A stretch of DNA of 64,000 nucleotides from Amyloporia xantha (Eukaryota > Basidiomycota > Agaricomycetes > Polyporales > Adustoporiaceae), in assembly GCA_036971615.1 (NCBI GenBank), contig JAYKKR010000001.1:3286001-3350000 (forward strand), read 5' to 3'. A program made the position numbers and the translations under genes. The notes under the pieces are model-generated. The model was given only the letters and a program-made list of their open reading frames with translations, had not been told where the DNA came from and did not search any database. Position 1 is the stretch's first letter; each line of letters starts with the position of its first letter. Shown here piece by piece: positions 49,778 to 61,357 of this stretch.

Positions 49778-50234
49778 CTAGTTCTTCCGACGGTACGAGC
49801 TCCCTGCGATCTACTCAGCATGTGGGAAAAAACAGATCGTACGCGACACATACCCTCAGTCAATCTCGCCTTTCCACCTGTTGGTTGGCACAGAACACTT
49901 GCGCATGCACCGCAAAGAACGACGGTCTGAGCATGCGAGAAAACAGTCGTGATGGCGAAGCAACCTGTTGTGCGCCCGATAACGATGTGAGTATCGGCTT
50001 ACTCATATACCCAGTCCCACAGCCAAGTACGTACCGGGGCACTTCACGTCCATGAAATACGAGTTGGGCGACTGCACAAGTCGCTTGAGCTTGTGACTCC
50101 TCTTTTCGGTCTCAGCGGAGGGGTTGAGGAGGTCGACGGCGAGAGTCTGTTAGTCACACATGCAGAGAAAGGCACGATATCGATATAAGTCATCAGACAG
50201 CAACGAGCCAGGGATAGGGGCGTGTACGCACCAT
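49778..50234 (-). CDS. RPS27: Small ribosomal subunit protein eS27
   Basis: Four coding exons on the minus strand: the ATG alone (50232-50234), then 50035-50146, 49854-49964 and 49778-49803; total 252 nt, 83 residues, the normal size. Sequence: [75 protein letters not shown] and SSYRRKN. The zinc finger C-x2-C...C-x2-C is complete. An intron directly after the start codon is typical for genes of this family. It is a cytosolic 40S ribosome component. Confidence 0.96.
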
Positions 50235-51838
50235 TTTGAATGCAAAGAGGGACTGGATAAAACAAGGGTCAGCGTCGAGAGAGGAGGCTACTTTTTGTGC
50301 GACGCTGAGGCTCGACCTTGGCGTGGATGAAGGTGAGAAATAAGGTTTTCACAGGCTGACTTAGACTCAGGCGGAGTTTAAATTTCGCGGGCCGGGTGGC
50401 TGGCTGTGGCTGCTCCTCATTGCACTGCGACTCAGAAAGAAGTTCATCGCGGTACTGATATCGATGCTCGCCTCCGTCTGTTCATACTCAAGAAATCGGA
50501 CCCGGAGTCGATAGGAGCTCGGTGATTCAATGAGACAGAGAGAGTTACGATAACGAGAAACTGCCAGACCAGCATTCGTTTGTCCTCAGGCGCATCGTAA
50601 GATAGGCTGGCTTAAACATGTGCATGGGATTCGATACATGTACAGGTATGTAGGACGGTTGAATACGTGCTTATGCCTATATCATGCACGCCGGGATTGT
50701 TCCACAATCCCTTGTACCCTCTTCTTACAAAACGTCGGCATCCGGTGCGTTGACTGAAGCCGTCGGGGTACTTGCGTCTAAGTATAGTTGCCAGATGGCG
50801 CAATACGCATCGGCATATGAACAACCTGTGCACTGGACAAGCACGAGCTGCGCAGGAAATACAAGTTGTGACTGAAGTCACTGAACCCATAGCAACACTC
50901 TGCACAATTGTCGATCCTGTGGTCGTAGCAACTATGAAGAGGATATTTGAAGAATTGCGGTGTATGCGAGCCCAGGAAGTCGTGCGATCAAGTAGAATTA
51001 CATAGATGAGAAGGACCACAAGCTGAATGAAGTGAAATGTTTCCTTGTAGAATAAATGAAGTTCCAGACTTCTGCCTGAGCGGTGGTCCATTCAGCGTAC
51101 CTGATGACGGCCGAGCGCGCACAATTACAACGGAGAAACTAGATCATGTTGAAAATCGATATCTCCCGCCGACCATACAGAATGTATCACCGAGACGTCA
51201 GAAGGAGTGAAGGGAAGATAGAGCCGTACGGTCGTAATTGTACATCCATTAGGGAATTTGCCGAGACTCTGGTGGTAGCGCCCACGTGGACTTGAAACGT
51301 GGAAGGTCAAAGCCATTGTATCCCAAAACGGCAACTATGGATGGATGCTTTTTGTCTGAAAGGGCATTCTATTGTTCTCGCTTCGATACGCTTCGCCTGT
51401 GAGCCTTGGCCATTGTCTTGCTAGGCGCTCCAGAAATGAAACCAAGAATATAAGTATTGGGCCTATGCTGCCTTAGACTTTTCCTCAACCCAGGCCTTGG
51501 TTCCAATCCTCTCCTCACTCTCTCGTTAGTTCCAAACCAGCTCCCTGTTAGGTGCGTTTGACTTTCATCGAACATCGACCTGCTTGAGACTCATCCGCTT
51601 TTCCTTTACAGACTCTTTATTGACTCGATTGCATTGTCATCTCTCTGCTACATATTGCACGACTGCATCCGAACGTCTCATCATCTGCCATCCTTCGCAC
51701 TCTCACTCGCATACTATCTCTCAACTTCAGCGAGCCTACTCCCGCCCTCTTATCGCAGGTCGATCCATTCGCAAGACTGATCTCACTCCTCATTCCTACT
51801 TTCGTCGGTCTTTATATCCCACTTCATCGTTCATTACA
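50235..51838. other. Intergenic region; 5' leader of the BTG gene at its right end
   Basis: About 1.6 kb. Open frames on both strands (for example minus 50612-51091) have no recognisable domain and Cys/Arg-rich text typical of chance frames. The last 250 bases before 51839 are CT-rich (TCTCACTC-like runs), as expected for the 5' leader of the strongly biased BTG-type gene. The frame is open from 51584, but conservation starts at 51839. Confidence 0.4.
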
Positions 51839-52837
51839 ATGGCCTCTTCCACTACCGCCGCATCTGGTTCTCTCACTACCACCCTCGCCCAGGGCATCGC
51901 CTACCTCACTCGCACTTTAATCACTTGCTATTCCGCCACGACCATCATCAAGTTGACTCTCGCGCTCGAGGCGAACCTCACGGCGCACTTCGCGCCTTCC
52001 TGGGTCCCCACCGAGCCTCTCCGCGGCTCAGGTCGTCGCTGCCTTACCCTTTCCCCCAACGCTCTTCCTCCTCGCCCCATCTACAACGCTTGCAAGAGCG
52101 CGAACGTCGAGTGGTCCCAGTGGATCGCTGTTCTGGGCGGTGTAGAGTTTGACCTCTTCATCGACCCTGGGTGCGTCTCCGTCCGCTTCGGCAACTGGGA
52201 CACGGGCAGAGTCACCAAGTTCTTCACCGTGTGGTCGGAAGAGCTTGCGAAGGGTGCGAAGAAGGTGCAGCGTCCCGTGCAGACTCAGATTCGGGTCGCG
52301 CCTGCGAGCAAGACTCTTGCGCAGGAGCTGTTGGAGAAAGATCAGGACGAGGACGATCAGTTGTTCGCCATGATCGCTGACGAGGTGCGCGAGCCAACGT
52401 GGCTGACGCCCATCCTCACCCAGTTCCCTGCCGTCCCCGCCCCTCCACGCTCCAAGACGTCCTCTCCGCTCTCCATCCGCTCTACGCACTCGCGCTCCAG
52501 CTCCAGCAGCTCCAGTTCCGGCTTCTCATTCTCTTCCAACGGCACCACGGACTCTTATGGCTCCGCGACCACGGTCTCGATCTCGTCGAGCTCCGCCTCC
52601 CCAGCGGATGAGAAGCCGAAGAGCAAGCTGTCTCGTCGCGAGAAAGCTAGGCAGGCTCGCGTCTTCATCGACACGTCTAAGAACGATGTGACCAACTACG
52701 ACGGTGGCAAGACCACCGTCTTGACGGGTGGCGTGATGCTTGGCGCTGTGCGCCCTGCTGCTACCCAGGTCAAGCCTACGACGCACAAGAAGACGACCAG
52801 TGCCGCGAGCTCCAACTGGCGCTCTGCCCGCGCATAA
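51839..52837 (+). CDS. BTG/Tob-family (anti-proliferative) protein
   Basis: A single exon of 332 codons. The BTG domain is near the N-terminus: GSGRRCLTLSPNALPPRPIYNACK, VEWSQWIAVLGGVEFDLFIDPGCVSVRFGN. The BTG box A/B pattern and the GCVSVRFG end are typical. BTG/Tob proteins bind the Caf1/Pop2 deadenylase and slow growth. After the domain, the protein is Ser-rich and disordered, with a basic stretch SKLSRREKARQARVF and a tail rich in Thr/Ala. Codon use is strongly biased to C-ending codons, unlike most neighbours, suggesting high expression. The frame also extends upstream to 51584, but the Met at 51839 begins the conserved part. No intron. Confidence 0.85.
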   Translation: MASSTTAASGSLTTTLAQGIAYLTRTLITCYSATTIIKLTLALEANLTAHFAPSWVPTEPLRGSGRRCLTLSPNALPPRPIYNACKSANVEWSQWIAVLGGVEFDLFIDPGCVSVRFGNWDTGRVTKFFTVWSEELAKGAKKVQRPVQTQIRVAPASKTLAQELLEKDQDEDDQLFAMIADEVREPTWLTPILTQFPAVPAPPRSKTSSPLSIRSTHSRSSSSSSSSGFSFSSNGTTDSYGSATTVSISSSSASPADEKPKSKLSRREKARQARVFIDTSKNDVTNYDGGKTTVLTGGVMLGAVRPAATQVKPTTHKKTTSAASSNWRSARA

Positions 52838-53913
52838 GCGCATTCGACATCCAAAAGCGATCGTCCTCCACGCTCCTTGACATTCTCCACGACCGCCATC
52901 AACGTGCTAGTTCACTTTGGCAAGAATGCCTATCACGAAAAAGACCACGAGGACCATCTGTGCACATTCACCATTCTATCCTACACTACACACTTGTACC
53001 CCACTATTCGTCTTCTTCCATTACTCACTGTCTCATTAACCGGTTCATTGTAGCCCTTACGCATCGTTACCCGTCATGAACATTGGTCTAGCATAGGCAG
53101 CTTGTAATCCTTAATCATTCTTCTTGCACTTATTTTTGTATCGTTGTCGCATTTGCATTGTAGTTTCGGTTGTATGTTCGTATCTTTATGTATACACTGT
53201 CGTTCGCTTGTAATAACAAAGCTGGTTTGGAGACTATCTCGATGTTTGAGCGATGTCCGGCACCACTCTGGCTTCAAGAAGTTCCGATTTCAAATCGGAT
53301 TTTGGGATACCGCTAGGCGTTCACGACAACACGCCCCTTTGGTCTATAGAGATGGCCAACTGGGATATCGATGCGGGGTGTATCGACACTCTGGCGCCAG
53401 TTTCATGATATGATACAAAGCAATAGAATGGAGGAGCGCGGGCATGTGCGGATGATCATGGGTTATATCTCCATTGCAATGGAAGCGAGACATGTGTAGG
53501 CCTGGCGTTGTGTGGCTGCTGCGAAGTTGGGCGGCGGGGGGTGGGTACACCAAGTTCACCTATACACAGTCGGTGGTGGGCGTGTGCCGATCAGTCTTCT
53601 CTGCGCGGGCGGCATGGCACCGGCTTGGTGGCACGGAGTTGCCACATTGGAAGTCCGCCTGCCAGAACTTGAGGACCTGCCATATATGGGGTGACATGTC
53701 GTCAGTGGGTCACAGTAACTTACGCCGTGGAGCGCGTTGCCTCGGTCCACGGAGCGATCCATGCATAACATCACCGTCCGACATGCTATATAGCTAGCCC
53801 ACACCGCCCGTCCATGGCCTCCCTACTGCATTCCAAAATATCCCAGCAACCCCTCCGCTAAACACCCCGTTCCGCGAATTTCTTTCTCTTTCGCCCTTCT
53901 CTCAGCGCACATA
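52838..53913. other. 3' flank and intergenic region
   Basis: About 1.1 kb. The left part is AT- and CT-rich and probably the 3' UTR of the BTG gene. The right end before 53914 has TATATAG (around 53787) and a pyrimidine-rich leader that suit a promoter of the next gene. No other gene is supported. Confidence 0.4.
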
Positions 53914-54255
53914 ATGACTGCCACCGGTGCCGCCATGCACAACGTGCGCTCCGTCGAGACGCAGAAGCTACGCTACTCCAGAGAGCTCGCAGCTTATACC
54001 CTTCAGCAGTGGGATACGGCTCGACAGGCGTTAGAAAACGAGAAGGCAGGGGAGAAGTCATCGAGTGGCTCGAGCTCGTCAAAGGGATCGCCAAAGGATT
54101 CAAACAGGTCTCCGAGGACCTCGCAAGGTCGGAATGTATTTCATACTTCTGACTAGATACTCGATGATGAACATCGTCTTAGGTATACAGTCGATCGACT
54201 ACGCCGTCAGATCGCGAAATGCCTCAACATACGAAGGACGTGCCGTGACGGCTGA
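53914..54255 (+). CDS. Small helical protein, unrecognised, with one frame break
   Basis: Start ATG 53914. The reading MHNVRSVETQKLRYSRELAA, YTLQQWDTARQALENEKA continues best as GEVIEWLELVKGIAKGFKQ, VSEDLARYTVDRLRRQIAK after dropping one G of the run at 54049-54052. A 55-nt intron (54128-54182) then fits in phase, and the frame stops at 54253-54255. The product would be about 95 residues, nearly all alpha-helical and amphipathic. Read without the correction, it turns into a Ser/Gly-rich tail. Family unknown. Confidence 0.5.
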
Positions 54256-57061
54256 GAGTGCCTGATTTTTTTTCTTCAGTGCGTTTTGTTGCGCATGGAA
54301 TGCCGCTCAGCACGCTGACTTCGAAGCCGTATAGTCAACCACCATCATCATCATCATTCTTATGCATCGCACAACGAGGGCTCGCGGTTGCGCGAGACGC
54401 AGAGCGACAGTAGCTGTCGATGCCTCCATGCAGCGGAATAACAGGTTTATATTATTTGTACAACACAATACCTGGGAATGGACCTTGTCTTCGTGTAGAG
54501 GCCATTCGCCCCATCGAAATGTAGCTATATTGGTCAGTTCGGTATCTAGCATCGTCTCTGTAGAGTACCGGCGAGAGTGCGGGCGAGACACGTATAAAGT
54601 CTGCTGGAAAATAGTAACCGTGATTACCATGGTCCATCGAGTTAGACAAGGGATCCGTTGAAAGGCGACGTCATATCGCCTGTGAGCGGAGCATCTCTTC
54701 TTCACCCACGTCTAGAACATGGGAGTGGCTCGCCAAGACTGAATCTTCGCGTGGAAATATTTGTAAGTGACAAGGAAAAGGAACACACTGCCGACAACAC
54801 ACCGAACCTCAAGGGTTGATAGAGGGGCACATGTCTGAGTATTGCACGCGAATGTCGCTACATCATATCATGGGAGCTCCGGACGCTGGAGCGAGTCGGA
54901 TACAGCGAAGGAGCGGCTCACAAGTTTCCGTTTCGGAAAACAGACATGGCCCGACGTCGACTGGTATTTTCTGATCGCGCCTCGAGAACCTGGCTAGATC
55001 GTCAGGTGGACAGCGCCGACATATCGTTATCCCGCCGACATCTACATGCAGATCGTGACGTAGCGCGGAATCGGGTGCGTATCGCCTCGATGCTCCAACG
55101 TTCTATTTTCGTAGTGGATGAGAAGCGATTTTAGAGCTTTGAACAGTACGCCGACATCAAAAGAGCTTCTTGCGGGGCGACAGAGCTTGAGCGTGTTAGT
55201 ATGATGCACACAGAAGAGGCGATAACGCAACGAGGTCTTCCGGAGAGACGTTCGAATTCCACGGTAGGATATCATGAGTCCCTTGCGAATGCATCAGGGG
55301 TTCGGATGGCTGGAAGATAGCGGGTGCAGTGGGGAGCGATGAGTTTTATGATACTGATGAGCGCCGCGGCGCATCACAAGGCTAGCAGCCTCAGTGCATG
55401 AATGTGTCCCGCCTCCAGGATGCTGTATGTCAGAGAGGAGACAGGAGCTATTATTGACACCATGAAGCTTCTATACCCATGCACATCAGCGGTGAAAAAT
55501 CATAATGTGAGACTCTCGTGCGATTCAAACAGGCCTTGTGCAGCCGTTCCTGGAATAGGGAATAATTTTAGCAAGCACTATGCACTATGAGGTCAGCCAA
55601 GTCCGTGTTCGCAGTTGGAGTACACTCTAGCTGAAGTAGCTGATGTGAAGACGAACGCATGTGGTCTATGAACGGGGTTGGAAATATGTGAAACATTAGT
55701 GCTTAGCGCCACCAATCATTCCGTAACGTTAATTCGGGAGAGTCATCGTGGTCTATCATACATAGAAGCACGGCGAGCGCATCTGCAGGACGTCATAATG
55801 TGGCCGTAGTACATATGACGAAGAGGGTAACACTGCTCGCGCGGTGTGAACAACCAATAACATGTGTCAAATTTGCGGGGAAGAGCGTGAAACATGATAT
55901 GAAGAGAATCATCATCTGCGAATCTCATGAGAAAACGCAGAAGGTGACGGCAATGCGCTCCGGTAGGATCAAAGTGAAGGTATAACTTGACAGTGGAGAC
56001 CGCCTAAGGGTTGCTCAGCGCCATTGAATGCATGTTGTGAGCTAGAATAACATCATAACCCTCGATCATGTTGCCGCGAGAAATTGTTACATAGTACGAC
56101 TGCATGGGAGCTGGGTCGCGGCCGCAGTATCCTTTAAACACGGGGAATAAAATTGGCAGTTATTTCGCCGATTAGAGAATCGGGATCAAAGCTCAGCACC
56201 TCCGTACGTACACTGCCGTACGTCGTGTTCGGGACCAATGGAAATTCGGCACCGATATGACCAGTGATGGAAAGTAAGCTGGTGTCAGGACTCCCTGACG
56301 TACCTAGAACATTCAAATGAGCCATAGAAACAGAGATTCTCCCAGTCTCGGTTGTAAGCACCTTTATGCAGATGGCCGCCAGTAAACGCAATGAAAAAAG
56401 AACGACGATATGAACCCGTCGAAATGGAAGAGCAGAAGCGAACATGTTACGTCGAACTTGAAGGACAGCCTGAGCGTTCTACGCCGGGTAGGACCAGCTA
56501 GTGTGGTTGTGTAAATGGCATATTTACAACGTAGCCGATGTACTGGTTTGTCGCTCGCGTTAAAGTTGGAGGCAATTCCAATCACCTGGGTTTGCGCCTT
56601 CAACTTGAGTTCACCGCGAAGTCGGCTCTGCGAGGCGGGATCTCGATCATGTCTGCCACGTGAGAATGAATTTATGGCATGCAGACCACAGGCGCTTGAA
56701 TGTACCCCGGCGCTTGCATCGCACAATTGGACACATACAGTGTAGCTCGCGCCAGCCTTGCCTGAAGCTCTATCTGTAGCGAATTGAAGCCTTGTTGTCT
56801 GAAACTTATATTCCCTGCTCCTACCGTTTTGTCAACCCTAGCTCATGGTGGTTCGGTTTACAACGGAGCGCAATAAAAGCCTAAAACTCATTCACAATTC
56901 AGATTACTATTCTCCGCCCACTGATCAATTTCGGTAAGGCGCAATCATACTTCATACATAACTTCACTATTGTCAACCGTAGCCACTAGCTGCACTGTGC
57001 TCAAGATTGCTACGACCTAATTAGCATGGTAAATCCAGAGAGGCCTTGTTTGAACTCACCA
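54256..57061. other. Gene-poor region
   Basis: About 2.8 kb without a gene I can support. A minus-strand frame at 56134-56445 (hydrophobic start with VVLFSLRLLAAICI, then ITGHIGAEFPLVPNTTYGSV and a stop) looks mildly coding and could be part of a small secreted or membrane protein, but no splice partners were found. The rest has short frames only, and no repeat or tRNA-like cloverleaf was seen. Confidence 0.4.
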
Positions 57062-57565
57062 TCACGGCTTGGAGTAGACTAACGTGGGCGGCGGGTCACC
57101 TCGCGGGATTGGGCGCGTCCCGATTGCAGTTTCTGTCGTCAGGCGGTCCAGAAGGTCTATTGCGGCTTCTGGAACCAGCACGCTGTCTGACTTCACTATC
57201 TGACTCGAAACGAGGACGGTGAGCACATCCTTGACCCAGTCGCGGCTGCTTATAGATCTGCTGAAGTATCTCGGATCCGCGATCAGTTGTTCCAGCGCGC
57301 GTTGGCGAGCAGATTCGACAGTTCCTACGAGCACCTGAGCGATGGCGTCATTTGCCGTAAAGGGCGCGACGGCGGTCTGCTGGTAGTATCGCTGTCCTCC
57401 TCGTGAATCGTAGAGGATTTGATACCACATCGACTTCTCCCGGGATGCAGCAGTTTCGTTCTCGGGAGACACAGCGAGAGTATAGTGCAGACAGTGCAGA
57501 GCAGACGAACGCTCAGAGTAGTGACTGACGATATAGAATTTGAGCTTGCTGACTGTTGGAGGCAT
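57062..57565 (-). CDS. Small single-exon protein, DUF6914-like
   Basis: 167 residues, ATG at 57565, stop at 57062. The layout resembles a family common in mushroom-forming fungi: an N-terminal strand LKFYIVSHYSERSSALHCLHYTLAVSP, a middle with WYQILYDSRGG, an IAQVLVGTV motif, and a short SRDWVKDVLTVLVS helix. The resemblance to DUF6914 is from memory of pattern and not certain. There are no catalytic residues I can name and no signal peptide. It stands alone in a gene-poor area. Confidence 0.55.
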   Translation of the reverse strand: MPPTVSKLKFYIVSHYSERSSALHCLHYTLAVSPENETAASREKSMWYQILYDSRGGQRYYQQTAVAPFTANDAIAQVLVGTVESARQRALEQLIADPRYFSRSISSRDWVKDVLTVLVSSQIVKSDSVLVPEAAIDLLDRLTTETAIGTRPIPRGDPPPTLVYSKP

Positions 57566-59119
57566 TCTACCAGACCAGCAATGTCAGCGCATGCTATAAC
57601 TTGACGTCGATGAGGTAACATACCTGGTACAGATCAAATTTGATAGGAAGACTTCGTGCCAGTTGATTCGACAGTAAGCTGTTTAGTTGGGAGATGTTCG
57701 AATCTCATGAAAACCATCGACCTTTTATATCAGAGCAGGCATTTTCGTCGTTGCCATGCCATGTATGGCCCGGAGCTTTGACTCAGCACGTAACGACACG
57801 CTTTTCCTTACTTGCCTGAATGCTTGGTCCGTCCAGGTCCGTTCACTAGGGACAATGCATTGTTCTTCTCTTGGCGACCCAGAGAGGAAAGCGACCGTGA
57901 AAATAGTACGTTGCATCTCAGTGGGTAGATCTGATTTGTCGCGGCCACACCGTTGCAGGTACCACCTATTTACTCTTTATGTCTCAGATTTCGGCTAACT
58001 GTGTCCACAGGCAGGTTCCTTGCTCTCGATGTAATTCAAATTGCTGAGTACGCATCGAAGAAACCTAGTCTTTCAAGTCGCTGGAGGAAATATGTGTTGG
58101 GCGTCAATCGCCTCGCATTCATGTCCAAGTACGTCTCTTGGTTTCAAATCGCATACGATGGAGACGTTGACAAGAATCAGACATATTGGATCAGATGCTA
58201 TTGTCTGGACGATATTTGGTAGCCGTGGGTAGGTACAGTCTCCACTGGTGAAGTTCGCAGCGACTGATACACCTGCCCTCTTCTTAACTCGCTTCGCATA
58301 GCGTTGCTGGGTAGCTAGGCTGCCGTCTTGATGATTTTGCACCCTGAGTGCTCCTCTGAATCCACCTCAGACTTCTCCTCACTTTCTGGACGTACCTTCC
58401 CCTGCATCATTGATAGAGATGCTGTTCGGAGTTCGGAGGCAAAGATCGAACAACAAGGGCTTCCAAAATAAGTCTAACAAGGACTGTGGCTGCATTTCAC
58501 GTGATTACGGTAGGGGCAGGAGGCTGGAACTTTGAGATTATTCACCTCCTCTTACATAGGACACACAACGTGCCATTTTCTCAGGGCTTGTCACCAGTCA
58601 TCATCCCCGTTCTCTTATACCGGATTGAACTGTGGCACTACAACCTCCCGTATTGCATTACGGCTGGGATGCATCCTTCGATCTACTTCAAGTTCTCTGC
58701 ATGATGCTCTGAGACATTTCTGAGGAAGAGCAGTGTCGTTTCTATATAAACGAAAGCATTCTGCAAATTATTGTTCCTTTGCAATCACCTTCGAACAGCA
58801 CCATTTCATTTTATGACTTAGAACACGCCCCTTCCGAAGATGGTGTCAAGAATCTGCACAAACAGCTTGGTGTTGCAGGAAAGCCGAGATGGTATTTTAA
58901 CGACACACAGTGGACGTGGAATTGGAAAGTTACTGCTAGTGCTCTTTCTCCTGTTTGCATGGTGAGTGGACACTGCTTTTCGACCATATTGTGGCGTTTT
59001 CAAATACCCACGCGCAGCGTCCTTCCGCGCTATATGAAACATTGTCCATGTTTTGCCTCTCTTGGAAAGGACTTCCCTCTTGCATTACCATCGCTCTCGT
59101 TCGACTGGTGTATGTTTGA
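57566..59119. other. Intergenic region with a possible plus-strand exon at 58779-58961
   Basis: About 1.55 kb. At 58779-58961 a plus-strand open stretch (SEDGVKNLHKQLGVAGKPRW, YFNDTQWTWNWKVTASALS) ends at a good donor (GTGAGT), and an acceptor (CGCAG) near 59019 leads to another open stretch (RPSALYETLSMFCLSWKGLP). This may be a fragment of a gene, but I find no start-to-stop model and no family. Confidence 0.3.
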
Positions 59120-59747
59120 CTATGCCTGTTGCAGTGTAACATTGCCGTGTGACACTGCCCTGAGTATTGCCGTGCATTCGCGACTGTAGTAGACTGCGTC
59201 CTTGTAGGACCCATTATGTAGACATAGTCGTGGCTCCAGCGATTCATGGGATCGGAATCGGTTCGTGCGCTTAGCCACAAACTTCAGAGAGGGATGAGCT
59301 GTGACAAACCTTGTAGTGGAAGTCTCCATTCTTGTCGAGAATGTGGAGTAGGTCTCGTCTGGCCAGAGGTCCATATTCGCGGTCTCGAAGTTGTTCCAGT
59401 CGAAATTGCTCCAGTTCCGAATGGGTCGCTTTCCGCATTATGTAGACGCTCGAAGACAAGAATTGGAATTTCTTACAGCCGTACAGTCAGTCTATTCTAC
59501 TCGCTTGAGTACAAAAAATCCAGGGATGAAACCGCGTCGATTCGTCCGAGGAACTAATACCCACTGCAATTGCATGCGAGTTCTGAATTTGTGGCATTGA
59601 GTTGATCGAAGGGGTGATCCAGAGATCTGTAGATCTGGCGCCCCAATTCCCCAAGACATGACCGTCTCCGACGGAGGTTTTCCTTTCTCCCCTCAATCCC
59701 CGCCGCATCATACGAGGGCGGTGATAAAACTCATTAATCGCGCTCAA
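59120..59747 (-). CDS. Possible spliced gene, unrecognised
   Basis: Minus-strand open stretches at 59487-59747 (INEFYHRPRMMRRGLRGERK, VLGNWGARSTDLW) and 59271-59479 (YIMRKATHSELEQFRLEQL, RDREYGPLARRDLLHILDK, NGDFHYK) have coding-like composition. They are flanked by possible splice sites (acceptor TGTAAG near 59480, donor GTTTGT near 59312). The exact joins are ambiguous, since two frames are open in the second stretch. No family was recognised. The region is just upstream of, and divergent from, biotin synthase. Confidence 0.3.
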
Positions 59748-59843
59748 GTGCGGGTCTAGCCTATCCTTTTACTTCGCGCCCTCTTGCTCTGGCCAACTTT
59801 TCGCTTCACGCTCATTCGCCACTGAATATCAGTCCTCTGCGCC

Positions 59844-61357
59844 ATGTTCCGCCTTCAGTCCACGCTGCGTTTTTGTTGCCGAAACGCTAGGACACTTGCT
59901 ACACACGCCTCGGAGCCTCCACTTGTGACTTCAGCAGTGCGCCATGACTGGAAAAAGCCTGAGATCCAGAAGATCTACGATAGCCCGTTGCTCGATCTTG
60001 TTTTCCGTGCCGCCGCTGTGCACCGACAGCACCATGACCCAAGCAAAATTCAATTGTGCACTCTAATGAACATCAAAAGTATATTTTCTCACGTAGGCTT
60101 CAGAGTGTAGGAACGTGATTGACCCTTCAATTCCCACAGCTGGTGGCTGCTCGGAGGATTGTGAGTGCATTCTTGTATGACTCGATCCGGATCCCGCTGA
60201 TCGTCCAGGCAGGTTCTTACTGTTCGCAGTCTTCCCGGTACTCGACTCCGACGACGGCATCCCGTCTGCTGGACATAGAACCTGTTTTGGAGGCCGCGCG
60301 CAAGGCTAAAGAAAATGGAAGCACCCGGTTCTGTATGGGCGCTGCGTGGAGAGATCTTGCAGGGCGTAAGAGAGGCTTCGAGAGAATTCTTGAAATGGTT
60401 CGCGAAGTGCGGGGGATGGGCATGGAAGTATGTACGACGCTTGGCATGCTCTCCCCAGCACAGGCGCGGCAGTTGAAGGAGGCGTAAGTGCTCTGCGAAT
60501 TGACACTCACTGTCGCTAAACGCGTATGGAACATCAGTGGTCTGACTGCGTATAACCATAACTTGGACACGTCGCGTGAATTTTATCCTGAGGTAGGCCC
60601 GATTTATTTGCCATGATTATACAGGATCGTGATTGTTGAACGGAACGCGACTCCAGGTGATCACGACGCGATCCTACGATGAGCGCCTGGACACAATCTC
60701 CGCCGTACGTGACGCTGGAATCAGCGTCTGCTCTGGTGGGATTCTAGGCCTCGGCGAAACAGACAAGGATCGTGTCGGCCTAATCTGGGAAGTTTCCAAG
60801 TAAGTACTCCAGGCATCCATGGCATGGGTCTTATCGATTCATGGTCGCTCAGTATGCCTGAACACCCCGAATCTTTCCCCGTCAATGGTTTGGTGCCAAT
60901 TAAGGGTACTCCCCTCGAGAACAACGAAGTAGGCATCGACGTCTGCAGAGAGAAGTCATAAATGCTGACTGCAATGTAGCCTGTCCCGTACCAGACCCTG
61001 GTCAGGACGATTGCGACTGCACGGATAATTTTACCTCAAACTATCATCCGCCTGGCCGCCGGCCGGCAGACCCTCGACGAGTCCCAGCAGGCAATGTGTT
61101 TTATGGCGGGGGCTAACGCTGTTTTCACTGGAGAACAGATGCTGACTACTCCTTGTATGTGGTATCCTTTTATGATCTGATCGATTTCTTTTATTTACCA
61201 CATTGCAGGCTCGCCATGGGACGAAGACAAAGCGATGATGGCTCGGTGGGGTCTAGAGGGCATGCAAAGCTTCGAACAGGTGAATGTTGCCCGCAAAGAG
61301 GGTTCTCGACTACCGGCGGCACCAGAAACATCTGTGTCAACTGTGGCAGAAGCTTGA
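59844..61357 (+). CDS. BIO2: Biotin synthase, mitochondrial
   Basis: Radical-SAM enzyme that inserts sulfur into dethiobiotin, the last step of biotin synthesis. ATG 59844 opens a mitochondrial presequence ([22 protein letters not shown]). Then come [40 protein letters not shown], and after an intron the iron-sulfur motif [16 protein letters not shown] (C-x3-C-x2-C, split by an intron). Further blocks are [86 protein letters not shown] and [19 protein letters not shown], then WGLEGM and a short tail. The stop is at 61355-61357. All parts are in frame. No other biotin gene lies nearby. Confidence 0.95.

Noticed and set aside
50612..51091. 159-codon minus-strand frame
   Set aside because: Cys/Arg/His-rich composition, no domain, no splice partners and no conserved block; probably chance.
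55190..55265. tRNA-like T-arm (GTTCGAATTCC)
   Set aside because: No matching A box, anticodon stem or acceptor stem could be paired around it.
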